From contig OZ243944.1 in NCBI GenBank assembly GCA_965214295.1, forward strand, positions 1,860,001 through 1,924,000: 64,000 nt of DNA. Reading direction: 5' to 3'. Numbering within the stretch: the stretch's first letter is position 1; each line of letters opens with the position of its first letter. Below, piece by piece: positions 7,512-16,400 of the stretch. The DNA is from JAJDUF01 sp965214295. GTDB lineage: Bacteria; Chloroflexota; UBA11872; UBA12225; JAJDUF01. A program made the translations under genes and the position numbers. A model generated the notes under the pieces. The model saw only the letters and a program-made list of their open reading frames with translations, did not search any database and was not told the origin of the DNA.

Positions 7512-8693
7512 CTACGCCAGAACATAGCTGACGAGCTGATGCGTGTGCCGCACCAGCCGCCACACCTCCGGGATCAGCTCGCGTAGCGGCAGGGATCGGC
7601 CGGGCAGCACGTGACTGAAGAGATGGAATTCGCTAGAGCGCACCGGCGGCCGCCCCGCCTGCGCGAGGGTCGCAGCGATACTGCGGCTCTCCGTATACGG
7701 GATGAAGGTATCGCTACGGTCGTGCATCAGCAGCACCGGCGCCTGCACCGCGTCGAGCACCGTCAGCGGCGAGATCGGGCGGAGCCGGCGCTCCACTTCC
7801 TCCGGCAAGCGTCCCAACACCTGCTCGGCCTCGCCCGGCCCCATCGCCAGGCGGCAGAAGGTGGCTGCCTCCACGGTCTCAAGCGGCGGACAGGCGGCCA
7901 CCTGCCACGGCTCGCCCGCTGGCGGCAGGACCGCCGTGAGCGCCGTGCGATCATCCGCGTTCGTCACCCAGTCGAGCAGCATAAGCTGGAGCACCTTGCG
8001 GGTCACGCCGTCCGGCACCCACGGCTCGCCGGTGGCCGGCACCCGCTGGGTCGTGGCGGCGGCGAGCAGCTCGCCGGCGTCCGCGTAGGCGCCGAACGCA
8101 TGGACGTAGGCCAAGCGCGCCTGGATACGGGGATCGGCGGCAGCGAGCAAGGCCAGCGAGCCACCTACCGAAAACCCGGCAAACCCGATCCGCTCCTCGT
8201 CAGCCGCCGGCAGCTGGGCCAGATACTCGAACGCCACCACGAGACTGTCGGCCTCCAGCGCATCGAGGCGCCAGTTGAGCAGTTTTGGCGTTTCGGGCAC
8301 GAGCACCACGGCGCCGCCCCGCGCCAACCCGTCGGCCAGCCGGACGAGCGGCCCGTAGTCTCGCGGCGTATTGATGCCGACGAAGAGCACGACCGCCGGC
8401 CGCGGCGACCGCGTGAGCGCGCGCCAGTCGAGCGGACCACCTTGGGGCACGTAGAGATCGGCCGTTGCTGTACGTTGACCGTTGGCATAGGGTAGCTCGA
8501 CCGTGGTACGTACCGGCGCCCGCGTCACCCACGTAAGCGGCCGCGGTCCGGCCTGAACCAGATCGGGGAGCAGCAAGAGCGTCAGCCAGACGGCACGCAG
8601 CGTCACTAGGGCTACGACCAACAGCAGCAGTGCCGTCAACCCCAGCAGCAAGCGCCGCGGCGATCCGGCGATTCTTCTCATCACCCACCCCAT
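7512..8693 (-). CDS. Membrane-anchored alpha/beta hydrolase (dienelactone-hydrolase/prolyl-oligopeptidase type)
   Basis: About 393 residues from the ATG at 8693 (a second ATG is at 8681). One N-terminal membrane helix (LLLGLTALLLLVVALV) tethers an extracytoplasmic domain. The fold is alpha/beta hydrolase: PAVVLFVGINTPRDYGPL after the first strands, the nucleophile elbow GFAGFSVGGSLALLAAADPR (G-x-S-x-G with serine), the acid in LLMHDRSDTFIPYTES, and a late histidine in HLFSHVLPG. It probably cleaves an ester or peptide of unknown nature. The reading frame stays open upstream to 9131, but that part is translated repeat DNA (for example RMTLARLLRMT), so the shorter start is preferred. It stands alone between repeat-filled gaps. 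Confidence 0.75.
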   Translation of the reverse strand: MGWVMRRIAGSPRRLLLGLTALLLLVVALVTLRAVWLTLLLLPDLVQAGPRPLTWVTRAPVRTTVELPYANGQRTATADLYVPQGGPLDWRALTRSPRPAVVLFVGINTPRDYGPLVRLADGLARGGAVVLVPETPKLLNWRLDALEADSLVVAFEYLAQLPAADEERIGFAGFSVGGSLALLAAADPRIQARLAYVHAFGAYADAGELLAAATTQRVPATGEPWVPDGVTRKVLQLMLLDWVTNADDRTALTAVLPPAGEPWQVAACPPLETVEAATFCRLAMGPGEAEQVLGRLPEEVERRLRPISPLTVLDAVQAPVLLMHDRSDTFIPYTESRSIAATLAQAGRPPVRSSEFHLFSHVLPGRSLPLRELIPEVWRLVRHTHQLVSYVLA

Positions 8694-9468
8694 CTCGTCA
8701 TTGCGGCCCCCCCCCCATAACTCGTCATTGCGGCGCAGGCCGCAATCCAGGCCGCCGGACAGCCTATGTTCATAGCAATGACCGGGCAATGTCAACGGAG
8801 TTTGGTGAATGCTATCCCGGCTGGAGGGCCTTTCCGAAGTCACCGCCAAACCGGTCATTCTCAGCAGCCTTGCCAATGTCATTCTGATCAGCGGCCTTGC
8901 CAATGTCATTCTGATCAGCAGCCTTCCCAATGTCATTCTGAGCGGAGCGAAGAATCTTGGGCACGAGGGAGAGACCCCTCGCTCCGCTCCGAGCCGGCAC
9001 TGAGCCTGTCGAAGTGGTGACCATGTTGATCCTGGTGACATTGGCAAGGCCCTGATCCCGGCTGGGCGCGGCATTGCCAGATGGGTAGCGAACACGTTAA
9101 GATAGGTACAGCGTGCGCCGCGCAGCAGCATGGTTTGCTGTCAAGCGTGCCGGCGCCGCCTCGACCCGTTCCAGGGTACCTACACGGCACCATTTCCAGG
9201 CATTCTTCCGAGTCGGCGCGTGTGCCGGACGAGCCGCCGGGGCGGGGAATGCCGTGTGCGGACAACCGAGCACGTTTTACCTGGCTGCCGTAGCCGGCGG
9301 CTATATTGGCCTGGGCTAGGACAGGCGTCATGGCACCCACCACCCATTTCAGGAAAGGGGCTAACGGTTGCCATGCAGACGCCTCTTCCCTCCAGGGAAG
9401 GGGCCGCGGGGTTAGGTGCAAGGCCAGCCCTGTCCCGCCGGGGCTGGATGAGCGGTAGGGAGGGATAA
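8694..9468. repeat. 775-bp gene-free region with 27-bp tandem repeat and other dispersed units
   Basis: Positions 8697-8752 hold two TCATTGCGGC palindromic units. Positions 8867-8947 are three tandem 27-bp units (GCCTTGCCAATGTCATTCTG plus GATCAGC). An inverted copy of part of the unit lies at 9035-9056. Between them is a CATTCTGAGCGGAGCGAAGA motif, a widely dispersed bacterial repeat. From about 9060 to 9460 no convincing gene is seen. Several open frames cross the region, but none has domain or codon support. Confidence 0.75.
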
Positions 9469-10335
9469 GTGCCGGACCGCCTCTATGAGTTGCTGTGCGG
9501 CGAGCTTCGAGCGGAGCGCCCGGTCGCGGTAGCAACGGTTGTCCGTGTACCTCCGTCCGACGATGGGCCGCAGCCCGGCACCCGCCTGCTTATCCGCGGT
9601 GACGGGACATCGCACGGCACATTGCACAGCTCCGCCCTCGAAAGTGCCGTCTGCCAAGACGCGCTCGCCCTCATTGGCCAAGAGCGGAGCGAGCTGCGTA
9701 CCTACACACTCGGCGGCGCAGAGCAGGGGCCAACCCCGATTGTCGAGGCGGCCGGCCGGCCGAATGGCACGGATACGCCTACCTATGTCGCAACGACCGC
9801 GACTGCGGGCGAGGTCCACGTGTTCATAGATGCCCATCCTGCGCCACCGACGCTCGTCATCTTCGGCGCCGTACATACCGCGATCCCGCTGGCGCAGTTC
9901 GCCCGTGCCGCCGGCTTTCGGGTGCGGGTGGTAGACGCCCGTGCCCAGTTGTGTACCAAGGAGCGCTTCCCCGATGCCGAGCAGCTGCTCGTCGCTTGGC
10001 CCGATGAAGTGGCCGCAGACCTCGACCTCAACGCCTCGACCTATATCGCTATCCTGACCCACGACGATAAGTTCGACGAGCCGGCCTTGGCGGCGGCCTT
10101 GAATAGTCCCGCCCGCTACATCGGCGCCATCGGCAGCCGGCGCACCCACCGCAAGCGTGTGGCCCGCTTGCAAGCAGCAGGTGTGTCCGATGAGCAGATT
10201 GCCCGCATTCGCGGCCCTATCGGCCTCGACTTAGGCAGCCAAACGGCCGAGGAAGTGGCCCTGAGCGTCTTGGCGGAGATGATCGCGGTGCGGCGCGGCG
10301 GCAGCGCCGTGCCGATGAGTGAGGCACGCCGCTAG
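9469..10335 (+). CDS. xdhC: XdhC/CoxI/CoxF family molybdenum-cofactor insertion protein
   Basis: 288 residues, GTG start with GGGAGGG upstream. The N-terminal XdhC/CoxI domain (ATVVRVPPSDDGPQPGTRLLIRGDG) is followed by the C-terminal Rossmann-like XdhC_C domain: LVIFGAVHTAIPLAQFARA, RVRVVDARAQLC, then ILTHDDKFDEPAL and RYIGAIGSRRTHRKRV, with LDLGSQTAEEVALSVLAEM at the end. Members bind the molybdenum cofactor and deliver it, sulfurated, to xanthine dehydrogenase/CO dehydrogenase-type hydroxylases. The next gene is a CoxG homologue, supporting a role in maturing such an enzyme, yet no large, medium or small hydroxylase subunit lies in the window. The two genes therefore act on an enzyme encoded elsewhere or are what remains of a larger cluster. 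Confidence 0.9.
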   Translation: MPDRLYELLCGELRAERPVAVATVVRVPPSDDGPQPGTRLLIRGDGTSHGTLHSSALESAVCQDALALIGQERSELRTYTLGGAEQGPTPIVEAAGRPNGTDTPTYVATTATAGEVHVFIDAHPAPPTLVIFGAVHTAIPLAQFARAAGFRVRVVDARAQLCTKERFPDAEQLLVAWPDEVAADLDLNASTYIAILTHDDKFDEPALAAALNSPARYIGAIGSRRTHRKRVARLQAAGVSDEQIARIRGPIGLDLGSQTAEEVALSVLAEMIAVRRGGSAVPMSEARR

Positions 10336-10420
10336 ACAGCGCGCGTGCTCATCGATCCCGACGAACAATGCATCATGCCCATGAAGCGTTGACATTGAGC
10401 AAACGGGAGACATAGGGAAG

Positions 10421-10873
10421 ATGAAAGTCCACGCCCGGTACACATTTGCCACCGAACGCCAGCAGCTCTGGGACCTCTTGCTCGACGTGAATACCATTCA
10501 GCAATGCATCCCCGGCCTGGAGCGGCTGGAACCCCAAGGCGACGGCAAATACCTCGCCACGCTCAAGGTCGGCCTGAGCGCCGTGAAGGGGACGTACCAG
10601 GGGACGATTACGATTGGCGACGAGGCGCCCATCGAGCAGTACCGGATGAGCGTGGAAGGACGCGGCCGCCCGGGCTGGGCACGGGGCAGCGGTCTGCTGA
10701 TCTTCGCTGATGCCGGCGACGGCACCAGCGTCACGGTAGACGGCGACGTGCAAGTCGGCGGGCTGATCGCCCGCGTCGGCCAGCGGCTCATCGGCAACGT
10801 GCTGAAGCTGCTGATGGATCAATTCTTCGACAACATCCGCCAGCAAGCCGCCGCCGCCTCCCCCGCCGGCTAA
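10421..10873 (+). CDS. coxG: CoxG-like SRPBCC protein (CO dehydrogenase subunit G family)
   Basis: 150 residues. MKVHARYTFATERQQLWDLL, then TIQQCIPGLERLE, is the characteristic start of CoxG/START-like proteins, and TLKVGLSAVKGTYQGTITI with SVEGRGRPGWARGSG continues the fold. The C-terminal helix ends LLMDQFFDNIRQQ. CoxG recruits CO dehydrogenase to the membrane in carboxydotrophs, where a longer C-terminal tail anchors it. Here the protein ends just after the SRPBCC fold and has no hydrophobic tail, so it lacks the anchor. It follows xdhC by 85 bp in the same direction (GGGAGACATAGGGAAG before the ATG) and is probably co-transcribed. Confidence 0.85.
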   Translation: MKVHARYTFATERQQLWDLLLDVNTIQQCIPGLERLEPQGDGKYLATLKVGLSAVKGTYQGTITIGDEAPIEQYRMSVEGRGRPGWARGSGLLIFADAGDGTSVTVDGDVQVGGLIARVGQRLIGNVLKLLMDQFFDNIRQQAAAASPAG

Positions 10874-10935
10874 CGAACCGCTAAACAGACCGTGCTCGAG
10901 TTGGTTGTTCCCAGGCTGTGAGTGACCACAACCGT

Positions 10936-11745
10936 CTAACCTTGGGTCGCTACTGACTGGGGACCTACTCCGTCCCGACGAATCATGCGGAAGCGACCAA
11001 CGGAGACTATGCCTATACCATCCGGTTCCTCGTGATCGCTAAACTCGATCATTGCTATCGTCCCGTCAGCGAGCGCCTTTACAGCCAGGATGCGGCGCTG
11101 TAGGTCTCCAAAATCCTGGCGTACAAGTCTCGCCATCTGGGAAATCTGGACCCGACCAATTAGCTCATTCTCAGCTTGGCTCTTTGCCTCAATCGGAATG
11201 ACGAAGAGGTCTCCTGCTTTGTCCACGCCTACATAGATGGCATCCAACTCCACCTCTCCCAGGCCCACCACGGCACTACGGTAGTGGTTCTGAATGTGGA
11301 AGCAGGCTAGTCCCGTGAATATGTCGACAAGACGGTTGTAGAGAATTCGCGTCAGCAGTGACTGTTCATCCTGTCGCAGTAGCCCTTCCACCACCTCCGG
11401 GATGGCGTTGTAGATATCTATTGGCGTGTAGTCACCGAATGGAATCTCGAAGTGCGGTGGATTGGCCAGCCGTTGAAAAGCATACGTCCCGCGACCGGCA
11501 CCTGCAATCGCCCAGTGTCCTGTCTTACGAATCTCTTCCGGGAGCCTCCTGCGTGAGCGGAAGGTATACACGATGTCCGGGATATTACGCACCACAATGC
11601 CAAGCTCCAGGCAAATCTCATCAAGCTCGTCCTTACTGAACTCCAGGAATGAACCCCCTTCGTGATAGTGGCGTCGAAAGACCCGTAGGATCACTTCGTC
11701 GTATTGGGATAGCTGTTCGCTGCTCTCGCTGTTGCCAGTCATCAT
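10936..11745 (-). CDS. Probable type II restriction endonuclease (PD-(D/E)xK) of a two-gene R-M system
   Basis: 269 residues, soluble. Residues about 10-110 look like a winged-helix-type DNA-binding part (EFSKDELDEICLELG, TGHWAIAGAGRGTYAF). The centre carries VGLGEVELDAIYVGV followed by FVIPIEAKSQAENELIGR, which fits the acidic and E-x-K residues of a PD-(D/E)xK nuclease: D in the ELDAIY strand, then E and K in IEAK. The gene starts 14 bp after the stop of a DNA methyltransferase on the same strand, the standard arrangement of a type II system. Both genes are visibly less GC-rich than the flanking xdhC/coxG and ABC genes, suggesting joint transfer. I do not recognise a characterised isoschizomer, so the target sequence is unknown. 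Confidence 0.65.
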   Translation of the reverse strand: MMTGNSESSEQLSQYDEVILRVFRRHYHEGGSFLEFSKDELDEICLELGIVVRNIPDIVYTFRSRRRLPEEIRKTGHWAIAGAGRGTYAFQRLANPPHFEIPFGDYTPIDIYNAIPEVVEGLLRQDEQSLLTRILYNRLVDIFTGLACFHIQNHYRSAVVGLGEVELDAIYVGVDKAGDLFVIPIEAKSQAENELIGRVQISQMARLVRQDFGDLQRRILAVKALADGTIAMIEFSDHEEPDGIGIVSVGRFRMIRRDGVGPQSVATQG

Positions 11746-11759
11746 ACTACCCTCTTTAA

Positions 11760-13190
11760 TCAGCTAGGCTTGCGAATAATAAGTACGTTTTCTTCCAAGT
11801 CAAGCCCCGTTCGTGTAGAGCGGCGGGTGCGCCAGAGCTTAATCCCCTCGACCTGGTATCCCACCCTGATTGCCACGTCCGCCAGTAGCTCGGCCGTGCG
11901 GATATGCACCCGGAAATACGACATCTGATCCCCAACCACGTAAGCGCAGCGGGCACCCGGACGCAGTTTGGGCCACAGCGCAGCGAGATGCCGATACATC
12001 CCACCGAAGTAAAGCCTAGTTACTCGATGATATAGACGCTCGAAGCCTGACGTCTTTCGGAGTTGTAGTCGGCGCCCTTCGACTTCTTGAGCGAGATGAA
12101 CAACCGATGGGATATCTTGGATAAATTTATCATCATCATCCTTAGCGAATACATTCCTGGTGTTGCTACGAAGCAGACCAGACTTGAGTTGACGTAGCTG
12201 TCGCTTATCTGCAATGAGGCCCAGCAAGATACTCTCCAAACGTGTACTGCGCGTATAGTCTTTTTCGTTGGGATACGGAGGTGAAGTGATAACAATTCCT
12301 ATGGGTGGACAATCCTGTAGCGTTGCGAGTGTGCGGGCGTCGTCCTGGAAAATATATGCTGGTGGTAACGGATGATCAAGTGTCGCCCGGACTCTCTGTA
12401 GGTCGCAGCGCATTCGCCTCACTACACTGGTGAACGAACCGAGAACATCTGCATCCTCTTTGGGCGGGAGACGGTAGACTTCCGGCCCGTATCCGACATT
12501 GCCCGCCTTCGTGACAATCGTATTGGCCAGGGCCAGCCGCATGAAATCACGAGTAGCCTGGTGAGCAATCTTGTCAATCGCGTACCTCAGGGCCAAGACC
12601 CGGTGGAGCGGTTTCTCGCTGATGAATCCCTTTGGAATGAGGGCTGCCGTCTCGTCGGGGAGCAGCGAGTGTGGATCAAACCCATTCTCTGCCGTTCCAG
12701 CACTTGTTTCGGGTACGACGGGAAAGTCCAACAACGGTAGCTGCTGCGTTTCTTCCGGCGTAGGAGCCAAATTGACGCGGCGTAGGCACCGGCAGGCGAG
12801 TGGGAGCACCTCCTCCAGCAGCGTCCGCCGCACTCCGTCCCGGTCTACGTCCCAGGCAAGTTTTACGCGCGAGGCCAGCACTGCGATGCGGTTCGCATCG
12901 GCGCTCAGAGTAGAGAAGCCCTGGAGGCGCGCCTCCACCGGAGTCGTAGCCGTACCGGAGAACGGATCGCAGACCCAGTCCTCGGTAGGATTCGCTCCCA
13001 GCGTACTCAGGTACTCGCGCACCAAGTGCGGCGGGTAGCCTAAAACAAAGCGATACCAGCCATGAATCGCCGCGTCCTCGGGCTGCAGGCGGTTCTTGCC
13101 GGCATATCCTGGACTAGCAGGCTCGGCTACTTGTAGCGCGTCGCTCACGCCATATTCCTTAATCGTGACGAGACCCCCTGGCGTCCCCAA
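11760..13190 (-). CDS. DNA methyltransferase of type II R-M system (motif I before motif IV)
   Basis: About 476 residues. HGWYRFVLGYPPHLVREYL, then WVCDPFSGTATTPVEARL, gives the AdoMet-binding motif (DPFSGTATT) near residue 70. The catalytic motif TSPPYPNEKDYT lies near residue 300, so the order is I then IV with a long segment between them, as in alpha-like N4-cytosine/N6-adenine enzymes. SPPY favours N4-cytosine. The C-terminal third (CAYVVGDQMSYFRVHIRTAE, ENVLIIRKPS) resembles the conserved tail of these enzymes. The longest frame begins with TTG at 13190; GTG codons just downstream (VSDALQ) are possible starts. The nuclease gene follows 14 bp later. The long gap between motifs may contain the target-recognition domain. 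Confidence 0.8.
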   Translation of the reverse strand: MGTPGGLVTIKEYGVSDALQVAEPASPGYAGKNRLQPEDAAIHGWYRFVLGYPPHLVREYLSTLGANPTEDWVCDPFSGTATTPVEARLQGFSTLSADANRIAVLASRVKLAWDVDRDGVRRTLLEEVLPLACRCLRRVNLAPTPEETQQLPLLDFPVVPETSAGTAENGFDPHSLLPDETAALIPKGFISEKPLHRVLALRYAIDKIAHQATRDFMRLALANTIVTKAGNVGYGPEVYRLPPKEDADVLGSFTSVVRRMRCDLQRVRATLDHPLPPAYIFQDDARTLATLQDCPPIGIVITSPPYPNEKDYTRSTRLESILLGLIADKRQLRQLKSGLLRSNTRNVFAKDDDDKFIQDIPSVVHLAQEVEGRRLQLRKTSGFERLYHRVTRLYFGGMYRHLAALWPKLRPGARCAYVVGDQMSYFRVHIRTAELLADVAIRVGYQVEGIKLWRTRRSTRTGLDLEENVLIIRKPS

Positions 13191-13406
13191 CGAGCAATAA
13201 CCCTCGCTATAGTACGTGATCCCACCACGCGGCAGCGAGGCGACCGCTTACAGCATCCGCTCGCTCCGCCCCCTCGCCGCGTTGCCTGGGCAGCGACTTC
13301 CTGGTAGACTTGCGCTGGTGCTATTGGGAATATGTCGCAATAAATACCCGCGCGGTCGCTTGTGGGGGTAGCCGCTCCTCGGAAAGGATGGCACACTGCC
13401 TCCGCC

Positions 13407-16400
13407 ATGAAACGTGACATCAACCTGCGGCTGATCGGTCTGACGGAGGGCGTGCGTCTGCGGATTGGGTTGGCCGCCGCCTGCGGCCTGGGGCAGACGC
13501 TCGTTGGCGTCTCGCGGCTGGCCTTTGCCGGCACGGCTGTTGCCATGGTCTTTCAGGGCCATTCGTTTAGCGACATCCTGCCGCTGCTCATCGGGCTGAT
13601 CGTCCTACCCCTCGTGCGTGCGGTCTTTATGACCGCCAAGGAGCTGATCAGCCACGGTACCGCGGCGCTGATGAAGATCAAGCTACGCCGCCTGCTCTAT
13701 ACCCACTTGCTCACCCTCGGCCCCGGCTACCTCCAAAAACGGCGCACCGGCGACGTACTTATCAATACGGTGGATGCGGTCGAGCAGCTAGAGACGTTCT
13801 ATGGGCAGTACTTGCCGCAGCTGATCGTCTCTACCGTCGCGCCCATCGCCATCTTCATCTTCATGGCGGTACTCGATCTCCACTCGGCCGTCATCTTCCT
13901 GGTCTTTGCCCTACTTACCTTGTTCACGCCAACCCTCTTTCGCCGAGCCATTCGCAGCACGAGCGGGGAGCGGCAGCAGTCGTACTCGGCCCTGGCTGCC
14001 GAGTTCGTGGACGCGGTCCAAGGGCTGGCGACGCTCAAGGTCTTCGGCCAAAGCGAGCAACGGGGCCGGGAGCTAGGGCGGAAGGCCTACGATCTGTACC
14101 GGGCCACGATGGCGGTCCTCGCGCTCAACATCGGCGCCAGCGGCATCGCCAACGCCTGCATGGCCCTGGGCGCTGCGACGGCGCTCTCGTGGGGCGCCAT
14201 CCGCGTCAGCAACGGCACCTTGGACTTGACGCCGCTGATGGCCGTGCTCTTCCTCGGCGTGGAGGTGTTCCGTCCCCTACGCGAGCTGAACCAGCTCTAT
14301 CATCGCGGTCTCGCCGCGATGGCGTCGGCCATCGGTATGTTCGGCCTCCTCGACGAGCAGCCCGACGTCGTTGATCCGCGGACCAACGGACAAGCGGTGT
14401 CCCTGCCCACCGTGGCAATGCCTGGCGTGGCCAGCGCGAGCGCGAATGGGGCCAACGCGGTAGAAGTACCGTCCCACCCGGAGCCGCGCCTCGAACCGAC
14501 AATCCGCTTTGAGGCCGTCCGGTTCGCCTATGAATCCGGCAAGCGGCCGGCGCTGGCCGACGTCTCGTTCGACCTGCCGGCCGGTAGCTCGTTGGGGCTG
14601 GTCGGTCCCTCGGGGGCGGGCAAGAGCACCGTCGTCAACCTGCTGTTCCGCTTCTTCGATCCGCAGGGCGGGCGCATTCGCCTCGGCGGTCACGACTTGC
14701 GCGCGCTACCGCTGGACCTGCTGCGCGAGCAGTTCGCGCTGGTCGCGCAAGATACCTACCTGTTCCACGGCACCGTCACCGAGAACCTGTTGCTGGGCAA
14801 GCCGGACGCCACGCGCGAGGAGATCGAAGCCGCCGCCAAAGCGGCCAATGCCCACGACTTCATCCTCAATCTCGTTGCCGGCTACGACACCATCATCGGC
14901 GAGCGGGGGCAGAAGCTATCCGGGGGGCAGCGGCAACGCCTCGCGATTGCCCGCGCCATTCTGAAAGATGCGCCCATCTTGATCCTCGACGAGGCGACGT
15001 CGCACGTGGATACGGAGAGCGAGGCCGTCATCCAAGAAGCGTTCGACCGGCTGATGGTGAATCGCACCACGCTCATCATCGCTCATCGCCTGTCCACGGT
15101 AGCGAAGGCCGATCAGATCGTCGTGCTGGATCGCGGTGTGCGGGTCGAGGCCGGGCGGCACCACGAGCTGTTGGCCCAGCACGGCGTCTACGCCCGCTTG
15201 GTCGCCGTGCAGGCCCGCGCCGCCGCGGAAGCGGCAGCGGCCCGCGCCGACGTGGCTGCGCTCGGTGCGTTCGGGGCCGCCTCGCAGCGGTACGTGGTTC
15301 AGCCCGACGATTCTCGCCGCTCCGTCGGCGCGGCATCCAGCGACGCTGCCGAGAGTCCCTCCCGCTCCGGCCAGCGCGCCGAGCCTGTCGAGCCGATCAA
15401 CTTGAGCGTCTGGCAAACCGGTCTCCGCCTCTTTCATCTGGTCCGAACCCAGTGGCGCCGGCTGGCAGTGGCGCTCGGTGGCGGTCTGTGCAAGGAGGCC
15501 GCCATTATTGGCCTCGGGGTAGCCAGCGCCCTTCTCGCCAGCCGCGTCGCTACCGCTGCCTCGCCCGGAGCGTTGGTGCCGCTCGTGTTGAGCATTGCCC
15601 TGGCGATGGCCTTCTTCAGCTGGCTGGAGTCGTTCGTCGCTCACGACATGGCCTACCTGTTGCTGGCAGACATGCGGCTGGCCTTGTACCGCAAACTCGA
15701 CCCCCTGGCGCCGGCGTACCTGCTCGGCCGACGCAGCGGCGATCTGGCGAGCATCATCACGTCCGACGTGGAGTTGGTCGAGTCGTTCTTCGCCCACGCC
15801 ATCGCCCCGCTGATCGTGGCCATCCTCGTACCGGGCGTGGCCCTGGCTGTGCTGGCCTGGGTGGCTTGGCCGCTGGCGCTGGTACTTTTGCCGTTCCTGG
15901 TGCTGGTGGCGCTCAGTCCCAACTACATCGGTCGTCATACCGAGCTACTGGGCAACCGACTGCGGATGCAGCTCGGTGAAGTCAACGCCCACATGACGGA
16001 CAATGTCCAAGGTCTACGGGAAGTGGTGGCCTTTTCCCGCGGGCCTCTGCGCGTCCGGCAAGTGACGACCGAGAGTGAGGCGCTGACCGGGCTGCAAGTC
16101 GCTTACGGTCGCCAGTTGGGGTTTCAGCACGGCACGATTGAGGCCCTGCAGGCGCTCGGCGGTCTCGCCGTGCTGTTCGCCGGCTCCTATATGGTGTCGC
16201 AGGGGCAGTTTCCCACGGCCCAGTTGCCCATCGCCACGATGCTGGCCTTCACCTGCTTCTCGCCGGTAGCGGAGATCGCCCGGGTAGCCAAAGAGCTGGC
16301 CAACGCCTTCGGTTCCGGCCGCCGCATCTTTGCAGTCCACGACGAGCCGGTCGCCGTGGAGGATGGTCCCGGCGTGCCGTCCGAGGCGGAGGTAGCCCCG

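Noticed and set aside
8693..9131. N-terminal extension of the alpha/beta hydrolase
   Set aside because: The extra 146 codons translate repeat DNA (RMTLARLLRMT-like tracts) with no family similarity. The membrane helix typical of the family starts right after the ATG at 8693.
13362..13407. GTG at 13362 as start of the ABC exporter
   Set aside because: The 15 extra residues are not like the family N-terminus; the ATG at 13407 gives the usual start.
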